Origin: a virus
Reading direction: 5' to 3' (one strand)
IMG/VR virus record: IMGVR_UViG_3300046756_000259
Coordinates: 1 to 20,707 of that record
DNA: 20,707 nt
The stretch's first letter is position 1, and every line of letters starts with the position of its first letter. Shown here in pieces: positions 9,041-18,500 of this stretch. Below the pieces are notes generated by a model. It was not told where the DNA came from, searched no databases, and worked only from the letters and a program-made list of their open reading frames with translations. A program made the position numbers and the translations under genes.

Positions 9041-9041
9041 A

Positions 9042-9548
9042 ATGCCAGTTATCCAAAAACTAGATAGCAACCAGGGTTTTTCTGTCGATCAAAAAGTGAT
9101 CGTAGATGAACTCAGAAATGCTAAAGACTTAAACAGTTTAGAAATTAAAAATAGAAATTACGAAGAAAGTTATACATCATATAACATTCTCCGAGGTTCT
9201 AATACTGCTATTCTTTCTACAGATTTGGTAGGATCTCAAATCATTTTGCCAGATAATACAATATCTTTTATTACAGGAAAAATTGTAGCTGCTAATGAAA
9301 TTGGAAATGCTTTTTATAATGCAAAAATTGAATCATGTGTAAACACTGATAATGTTGGCGCAAGTACTGTTCAAGGAAGCATGATTACTGTCATTAAAGA
9401 TAGTATTCCTGGTGGACAAACTTGGGATATTGAACCTTTTGTAGGTGGTGGAAACAACAAGTTTAGTTACTCAACTACAAGAGCAGGAACAACTCTATCA
9501 ATTAGATGGTTGGTTTATACAGAAGTAATCAATATCGAATGGCTCTAA
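9042..9548 (+). CDS. Beta-rich virion-associated protein, 168 aa
   Basis: The ATG at 9042 lies one base after the stop of the 1295-aa gene (TAA 9038-9040). There is no strong Shine-Dalgarno, so translation is probably coupled. The stop is TAA 9546-9548. The protein starts MPVIQKLDSNQGFSVDQKVI, contains DELRNAKDLNSLEIKN, and ends in a domain with VIKDSIPGGQTWDIEPF, FSYSTTRAGTTLSIRW and VINIEWL. It has alternating strands, a single Cys in IESCVNTDN, no signal peptide and no membrane segment. I recognise this N-terminus and the IPGGQTW / TTRAGTT block as occurring in small structural proteins of T4-like cyanophages, next to fibre genes. It may be a fibre accessory or a small head-fibre-like protein; the function is not known to me. 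Confidence 0.8.
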   Translation: MPVIQKLDSNQGFSVDQKVIVDELRNAKDLNSLEIKNRNYEESYTSYNILRGSNTAILSTDLVGSQIILPDNTISFITGKIVAANEIGNAFYNAKIESCVNTDNVGASTVQGSMITVIKDSIPGGQTWDIEPFVGGGNNKFSYSTTRAGTTLSIRWLVYTEVINIEWL

Positions 9549-9549
9549 T

Positions 9550-9557
9550 GCTAAATA
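9550..9557 (+). promoter_or_regulatory. Candidate late promoter (GCTAAATA) of the giant fibre gene
   Basis: GCTAAATA lies in the only real intergenic gap of the window (9549-9592), 35 bases before the ATG at 9593. It differs from NATAAATA at one position (C for A). The position fits a T4-type late promoter with a leader of about 20 to 25 bases. No sigma-70 style -35 element is evident. Confidence 0.55.
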
Positions 9558-9574
9558 ACAACAGGGAAATAGTA

Positions 9575-9581
9575 GGCGGAG
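9575..9581 (+). promoter_or_regulatory. Ribosome binding site for the giant fibre gene
   Basis: GGCGGAG, with GGAG at 9578-9581, is followed by 11 bases to ATG 9593. It is the only GC-rich purine run in an otherwise AT-rich gap and supports ATG 9593 as the start. Confidence 0.5.
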
Positions 9582-9592
9582 CTCAGTAGAAC

Positions 9593-12500
9593 ATGAGTTT
9601 TAACATTAATTCTGATAAAGAATTTATCTCAGGGTCAAGACCTCAGTTTATTGGTACAACACAGTTTTCTATTCGCGCTGGTACAGGCGTTGATGAAAAA
9701 GAAGTAATCAGAACACTTCTGGATTCGGAAGAAAAACTTCCACGTGTTGGTATCAATAGAACTGGGCAGCGAGTCAACAATATTGCAATTTTGACTCAGG
9801 GTTCTGGATATACTGTAGAGCCTACTGTAACTGTCGGTCCTCCGCCTCAAGGCGAAAATGCCAAACAAGCATTAGCATCTGCCTTTATTTTTAACGGTCG
9901 TATTGTTAACATTGCTGTTAACGATCCTGGTAGCGGTTATAGTACTGCGCCAAGTGTTGTCATTACTGGTGGTAATGGTGCTGGTGCATCTGCTGAAGCA
10001 TTCCTTGATACTGTTGATTTTGAACTTGATATCAACGGTGCAATCAGAACTTCTACGTCTATTATTTCCGACACGGCAAGAATTCTGAACCTGGATATCG
10101 ATAACTTCGTTACTCCAGACCTTAATTTAAGGGGTCCTAACCTTAAAAATTATGTTAACAACACAGGTACAATCTGGGTTGCTAATACAATTGTCCAAAA
10201 AGATGTCTATAGGTACTTTGGTGCCAACGTATATCAATCACTAAATGCTGGACAGACTGGTCCTAATGCTCCTGAGCATTTGGATGGTATCGTTCTAAAC
10301 AACGAAGTAAACTTCAAGCATATTGGTTTCCGTGTTGTAGACGAAAATGCATTTGGTTATAATGAAACTGGTGAAGCAGGTATATTCCCAAGGTCTATTA
10401 CTCCATTGTTGGGTGATAGATCAGATAAGATTGCTACTACAGAATACGTACTAAACCTAGCAACCAATGACGTTGGTGGTCGTATCTATGTTTCTTCGCA
10501 GATTGGTAATGACCTTAACGATGGTCGATCTGCTGTAAACCCTGTACGTAGTATTAAGAAGGCAGCACAATTAGCATGGGAAACTCCTGGAGTTAAAGAA
10601 ACAATTATCGTTTCTGGTGGAGATTATGTAGAAGATAACCCCATCTCCTTGCCGCCTGATGCATCAGTTGTTGGTGATAACTTACGTCTGGTAATTGTAA
10701 GACCTAACAATCCTGGCAAGCACATCTTCAAGTTTGGTGATAAGAACTATGTTATCGGTGTTACCTACCGAGATAAGATTGATGCTAACGGTGACGCGAT
10801 CTCCACGTGGGACTTCGCGATGGTGTTTGATGACAAGCAAAGGATTAATGTCGATTCTGAAGTCAATGGAGACTTTGGCGTTAACTTCCCAATTGGTCAT
10901 CAGGTATTTGGTCCCGATAAATTTAGAATTGATTTCCAAAATAACACTGGATTGTCGCAACTTGTTTCTGGTCTAGAAGCAGTTGGTGTTAACACTGGTG
11001 CTAGAGGCGACATCTCTAATGTTGTTTTCAGTACAATTATTGGTAATAATGCATACCAAAATGGTTCATTAGATGTTGAAATTACTAGTGGTTCCTTCCT
11101 AGAGGGTGAAGGATTTAGATATATTATTGGTGGCACCCAAGGTGCTTCTCTTACTTCATCTACAGGAACAGTAGGTGTTAATCAATTTGCAATTACTAGC
11201 AATCCTACGCCAGCTGGACTGATTGTTGGTGCATATATTTACTTAGATGGCACTGCTAACTCAGAAGTAGGACAAGGATTCTACGAAATTATTCAAATTG
11301 ACGATGACAATGAACCCACTCAATGGGAAATAACTGTTGCTCCACTTCTTTCTTCCATTGGATGGAGAGACACTGCTGCAGGTAATATTAACATTTATGC
11401 AGCATCGATCACAGAAGGTTCCTTCGACTCTACCAAAATTAGATCGATCCGAGCAGAAGGTGAAGTTGTATTCCAGGATGATGATTACACTACACCACTT
11501 CCAATTGTCAGAATGGATTTCTCCCTACAGGGTGATCCAAGTATTGCAACTGGTGGTTTCCAAAATACACAATTTGGTGACGCAGAAGATCTAGGTGGTG
11601 TTGTATTCTATACAAGTGCTCTTTCTGGTAGACAAAATTTCCACGACTTTAAAGAAGGTCAAGAAATTTTAATCGAAGGTCTATCTACTTCAGCACCTGA
11701 TTTATCATTCCTTAATGGTAGACAAAGAATTTATAAAGTTATTGAAGATGCTGATGGTCGAGCAAGACGTTTTGTTATTCCTAAAAAGGTTCCTGCAGGT
11801 CTAGGTCTTAACGCAAACAACAATTTTGATCCAGGTCAATTTGCAGTTGTCAAATCTGCATCCAGATCAGTAACACTATCTCTACTCAACTCACCAAACA
11901 AATTCCCACTAGCTCAACCTGTTGATAGAAGATTCCAGGATGCTGCTATTTTTATTAGAAATAATAGAGAATTTATTGCTGATGAAGTTGTAGGTAGAAT
12001 CAATAGAGAATTTGCACAAGATTATCATTCTGTTTACAGCATTGGTGGTCAATCATTTGGATCATACACAGCATCGGATGCTACATATAATCCTGCAACT
12101 GGTGAATTTGTAATCACCATGGCAAGTCATGGGTTGTCTGTTGGAGAAGGAATTAGAATTGCAGACAATTCATTCGTATTCACATGTGCGATGGATGGCA
12201 ATGCTACAGAGCATTCTTTGCCAGAATCTACACAATATGCTAGCGGTAAGTCTCTACCTATTCTAGAATCGACTACAAACACTGTTACGGTCAACGTAGG
12301 TGCATCTGGACCAAACCAATACTATACGCCTTCTAACGCCAGTTACGACCCAACCCTAGGTACTCTACAACTTATTATTGGAAGCCACTCATTAACACCA
12401 GGAGAAGGTGTTGTTATCGATAACAACTCCCTATCGTTTAAGTGTGCGATGGATGGATATGATTCTGTTAAGACATATCCGAGAGCAGGTATTGACCCTT

Positions 12501-15500
12501 ATGCTAGCAGATCAATTCCTATTACATCTGTAACTGCAGATTCTATTACTTTACAGGTTGGTATTTCTAGAGAAAACTTCTCTATGACTCCGACTGCTGT
12601 AACTTATAATGCAGCAACAGGTGATATGACTGTTGATGTTGGTCAGCATGGTCTAGGTGTAGGACGTAGCGTTGTTCTTAATGACAACTCATTCACCTTC
12701 ACATGCGATCTGGATGGAAATACGGTACAAAAGACATACCCACGTCCAGGTCAAGATCCTTATGCTGGTAAGTCTATTGCAATTACATCAGTTGGTACTA
12801 CATCACATACCCCAACTGATGTAGATTACGATGCTTCTACTGGTGATATTGAAATGACTATTAATAGTCATGGATTCTCAACTGGAGATTATATTAAAGT
12901 TGATGATGGATCTTTGGTATTCACCTGTGCTCTTGATGGAAACGTAGCACAGAAAGCATACCCACGTGCTGGATTTGATCTTCCAAGTGGTCGTTGGTTA
13001 GAAATCACTGTAGTTGATAGTTCTAATATTCGTTTCAATGTTGGTCCTTCTAGTTACACAGGTTTACATACTTGGATCTCTGCAGCTGCTGATGCTGTCA
13101 AGCGTCAAGATGGCACATTCACTATCAATGTAGGAGATGCTGGTGCTGCTTCGGGTAGCAACCACGTATGGATTGCTGCTGCTTCAGGTGCTATTAAGCA
13201 CGAACCAAGAGCAAATCATCTGTTCCAGGGATCAACAACTAATGCTATCAGACACCTTCCTCAGTCTGCTCATACGTTTGTAAGGTCAACATCTAATGGT
13301 ATTACAACAGGTGGTTCATCATTCAAGATCTACCTTGGCAACACTGATCATATCCACACCTACGTAAGTGGTGGTACTGTAACATTTGGTGGTAATGACT
13401 ACGCTATTACTAGTTTCGATTACGATTCTGTAGTTACTGGCGTAGCAGAAATCACAACTACATCCTCTATTCCAGGTTTGGCAGAAGATGATATTGTAAA
13501 ACTTGCTGACCTCTTAATTTCGTGTGATGCAGGTACAAAAGTATATCCATCTTATAGTTCCCCAACATCAGGTAATAATGTTAACCTGAGTAATGGAGAT
13601 GAGCAATGTAGGCAGGACTTGAATCACTTCATGAATGCAGTCATTCGTGACTTGGAATTTGGTACTAATCATAACGTTATTGATTCTGCTAAGAAGTTCA
13701 TTGTTAATGACAAAATTACATACATTGAAGATGAAATTGTCCAGAACGTTCGTGCTATCGAATATGCTAGAGAACTGATTAGATATGCAGTCTGTAATTG
13801 GAGAACTGAGAATAGAACTCCTGCAGATCCTATCTACACTCCTGTGTATTCTGGTGTTACAAGATATTTTGATGACACTGTTATCACATCAACAGCAGGT
13901 ACTCCTGCTTGTGCTAACGTCATTTCAGCAATTGATGTTCTATCTTATTTGTGGGTAGATGTTATCACCAACAATGCATCTGGTACACAACTAGATGCAG
14001 CATACCTGATTGCTCGCAATGCGGATCTAATTGCTGATCAAGCATTGTTGGATACCAAGTCAGCATATCCTACTCTTAATCTTTCCGATGTAATGGAAAG
14101 AAAGTGTAAGCGCGACATCAAGATTGTTCTTGAAGGTCTTGCTAAAGATTTGGTGCTAGGTGGCAACTCTGGTATCGTTGCTGTTGCCGAGTCTTACTTT
14201 GCTGGAGCTGCGCTAGTAGCAATCCCAGAAGCACAAAGAGAAGAAACTATCTACGCATACCAAAGAGTTCAATTGCATGCTATTGCTGCAATGAGAAATT
14301 GGACTGGTGGTAATGTAATTGATGTTACTCCTAATACTGCTCAGTACAATTCTTCGACTGGTCAACTAAGTCTGACGATTACTGATCCTGGACTTACTAT
14401 CACTGCTAATGACAGAATTGCATTTAAAGAAGGAGCACTTACATTTAACTGTGCATATGGTGGCGGTGGAGATCATTCCAATCCAAGACCTGGCGATGCC
14501 AATTATGGTAAGTCTCAACCTATTATTAGTGCATCTTCTGCTGGTGGTGTGACAACTATTGTTTGTAATGTAGGTAATGCTGGATTGGCTGCTGGTCTAA
14601 CTCACACTCTGACTTCTGCATTAACAGATGGTACGATTATCATCTATGACCCAATCGAAACTACTTCAGTAATCCCACAGTTTGAAGACTGGAATATCCT
14701 AATTGATATTAACGGAACTGCATCTTCTATCCAAATTACTCCTGAGAGTGCTACATATGACCCTGCAACAGGTTTGTTTGTAGTTACCTCTACTGGTCAT
14801 AGTGTTGCACAGGGAGACCAAGTTCAGATTGCCCCTGAGTCTGTTGTGTTTACATGTGCCATGGATGGCAACCAGACTGAACATGCACTACCATCTTCTG
14901 GTCAAGATGCATATAACAATATTCTAACAGTTGATTCTGTAACCGCAAATACATTCACAATTGATGTTGGTGAATCTGGTTCCGACATTCAGTTTACTCC
15001 ATCTGATGTTTCTTATGATCCTGCAACAGGTGATTTAGAAATTAATGTAGGACCCCACACATTGTCTGTAGGAGAAGGTATTGTCATTGCTGATAATGCA
15101 TTCACCTTTACCTGTGATATGGATGACAATCAGTCACAGAAAACATACCCACGTCTCGGCATTGATCCTTATGCTGGTAGGTCTATGCCTATCACATCTA
15201 CATCAGCAACTACAATTACTGTAAACGCAGGCGCTTCTGGTCCTAATAAGTTCTTTACACCTTCTGCTGCTGTCTATGATCCAGCAACAGGTGCCATGAC
15301 TCTCACGGTTGGACAGCATGGTTTGGGGCAGTGGCGCAATGTAACAATTGCTAATAACTCATTCACCTTCACATGTGCTGCTGACGGAAACGCAACACAG
15401 CATACATATCCACGTTCTGGTCAGGATCCATTTGCAGATAACAAGTCTATCGCGATCACTGATGTTGGTTTTACAGCACATACAGTTACCGATGCTGACT

Positions 15501-18500
15501 ACAACGCATCAACTGGTAATGTCGAACTAACCATCAGCAATCATGGTTTTGCTAATGGTGATTATATCATGGTTCTTGACGGAACCTTGCAGTTCACTTG
15601 TGATCTAGATGGTAATACAGTACAGAAAGCATACCCACGTGCTGAATATGATTATCCATCTGGGCGCTGGTTACCGATTAGTAATGTAACTACAAATACA
15701 TTTGATATCAACGTTGGTCCTTCTTCCTATAAAGGTGCTCACACATTTACTGGAGCTACCTCTAGTGGTGTTCGCAGACAAGACGGAACGTTCACTATCA
15801 ACGTTGGTACATCATCCGACACAAGCGTACATACCTTTGTGGGAGCAACTACTGATGCAGTAAGACATCTTCCACAATCTACACATACGTTTATTACTGC
15901 TGCTGCAGATTCAGTTAAGCACTTACCACAATCTGCTCACACCTTTGTGAGAGCAAATCAAAATGCACTGGAAGTTTATCCTCCAGGTTCTGCACCTCTA
16001 TGTGCAAGCATTGCATCAAACATTGCCACTTCAATGAATCTGTTTGAGTCTATTCTTGATGGAACGATTCAAGCAGGAGCAACAACACCAACATATGGTA
16101 CGTTGTATGTTACAGACAATGTAATCACATATCCAGATTCTTTCATCTATGATCTAGATGATGTCAGAATGGCTGTTCGTGGTACATATAACGATAACCC
16201 GATTATTGAGGCATCTCCATACACCCAAAACGCATCTGTTATCTCCTTCCTAGGTGGTGGCGGTGCTGAGATTGATGGTGACAAGGTTAAGCAACCTAAC
16301 TGCCCCTTCCCTGGTCTTGAGATCGACGGAACAGCATCTTTCCCCAATCAGGGTAAGTCGATGGTTGCATCGGCGTTCACGATCGTTTCTTTCGGTGGTA
16401 CAGGTTATAAGATTATTAATGATGGTTACACCCAGTTAGTTTCTGTATTCTGTATTTTCTGTGCTGATGGTGTTCTTTCTGAGTCTGGTGGTTATTGTTC
16501 CATCACGAACTCTGCTACAAACTTTGGTATCTATGCTCTGAGAGCAACTGGTTTCCGTAGAGATCCATACGTCTTTGACGCTGGTTACTTTGCTAGTGGA
16601 ACTTATATCCGTGCAACTATCACTAATGTCTCGCAGACACCTACAGGAAGAACAATCTTTACGATTGAAAACCTAGGTCGCGAACCTCTGGAGCACTATA
16701 TCCTCAAGGTTGATGGTTACACTAACTCCGATGAAGATACCGAATACTTTATCGACGAAATTACTCAAGTTGGTGCAGGTCCACCGTTCACATCTACATG
16801 TATCTTTGATGACGGTTCTGGTGGTGCAGTAAGTCTTATCGATAACGCCACTGGTCAAGCCGTTACGCCTGCTGCTCTTGATGGTGCCACAGTTAATCTT
16901 CATAGACCATCTATTGTTAACTCCTCGGCACATACCTGGGAATTTGCTGGTTCGGGAACGAACTACTTGGCACTACCAGAAAATGGTGGTGTTAAAGTTG
17001 AAGCAAATGAGCAATTCAACGAAAATTATGGTCGTGTTTATTGCTCTGGTACTGATGAACTTGGTGACTTCAAGGTTGGTACATTTGCTAAGATCGAGAA
17101 CAGAACTGGTAACATTACCTTCACGGGTACAGTTACAATTTCGGAAGTTGAATTCTTGAAACTGAAAGGTGGCGACGTTGTTGTCACAGGTTTCGATGAT
17201 GCTAATACACTTGGTGGTGCTAATTCTTCTAACAGTAAGATCCCAACACAGAAGGCAGTTAGAGACTTCATCACTAATAACCTTGGTGCATACATCCAGA
17301 AAGAATATTCAACCAACTCTGTTCCTAGAGCACTGGTCGAACTAACTGATTCTGGTAAGATTTCACTTGATCAGATTCCTGCACTACGTCCTTTCCAAGT
17401 CTTCACGATTGCTGATCAAGCAGAAAGACTTGCAATTGAAGGAGCTCTTGCTGGTGATATTGCAATTGAACAAGATACATCTACATCGTTCATTCTAAAC
17501 AATGATAACGGTAGTCAGTTCTTGTCATTCCAAGTTGACCCAAGTCTAACATTTACTCTCAATGATATTTTTGAGGGTAGCGTTTCTGGTGGTCAGATTC
17601 AAGCAACGGAATACAGACAGGGTGTTCTTTACCAAATCAATATCACTGATCCTGGTAGTGGATACACACAACCTCCAGTTATTACAATCTCTGGTGGATC
17701 TCCACAAGCAGGTTCAGTTTCTGCTATTGCTGGTTGTACTATTGCTAATGGTCAACTTGTCACCATTACTATCCTAGAGCAAAACAGTTACGTTGGTGGT
17801 AAAGGATACAGTGTTGCTCCCGTTATTAACATTGCTGCTCCTCCAGGAGGAGGTACACAAGCAACAGCACTTGGTCTAATTGAAAGTAGACTTTACGGTA
17901 ATATTGTCAACAACGTCAAAATTACTGATACAGATACATTTGATTCTAGCGATATTCCTAATGTTAGTGTTAACATTAATAGAGCAATCAACACATCTTC
18001 CAGTAATATTAACAACTGGGTGAGTCTATCAACCACTACTGTTGATGCTAGAGATATTACAGGTGGTCCTATTGCAACTGACTTGCTGTCAACCAATTCA
18101 ACTTCTGCAAACTCAAACACCTTCTTGAGAGGAGACCAATCTTATGCATTGGTAGTACAATCAATTAAAGGTCCAGAAGAAAGATACTTCGCGAAACTAG
18201 CTGTTCCAGCACAAAGTGGTGGAGTCAGTATGATCTTCTCTACCAACCAGAATGCACTGAAAGGTCATATTGTTAAGAACAGTGTTACTGGTATTCAAGA
18301 AGATACGATTATCAATTCTGTTATTACAGAAAATAGTCTCACCACACTCACTTTTGATCAATCAAAAGCACTGACATCTACAATTCCAGCTGGAACAATT
18401 ATTGAGTTTACTAGAGCTGCTTCTCCAATCAGATTTGACTCTACGTTTACTCAAGGTAACTTTGTTGAAGAAGTTATCATTGCTAACGGTGGTAGTGGAT

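Noticed and set aside
9549-9592. Transcription terminator between the 168-aa gene and the giant fibre gene
   Set aside because: No stable hairpin followed by a T-run is visible in these 44 bases; the gap is explained by a promoter-like box and a ribosome binding site.
10682-11136. Several overlapping short frames on both strands
   Set aside because: All lie within the giant fibre frame, which has clear family motifs here (VVGDNLR, GVTYRDK). They are shadows.
12083-15981. CRISPR array or non-coding tandem repeats
   Set aside because: The repetition is at protein level with variable nucleotide sequence and codon-length periods of about 220-260 bases; there are no identical direct repeats with unique spacers.
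16450-16500. C-x-x-C plus GGYC cysteine cluster as a zinc or iron site
   Set aside because: The residues lie in beta-helix rungs (SVFCIFC and GGYCSIT), where inward or stacked Cys are common, and no full four-ligand spacing typical of zinc ribbons is present.
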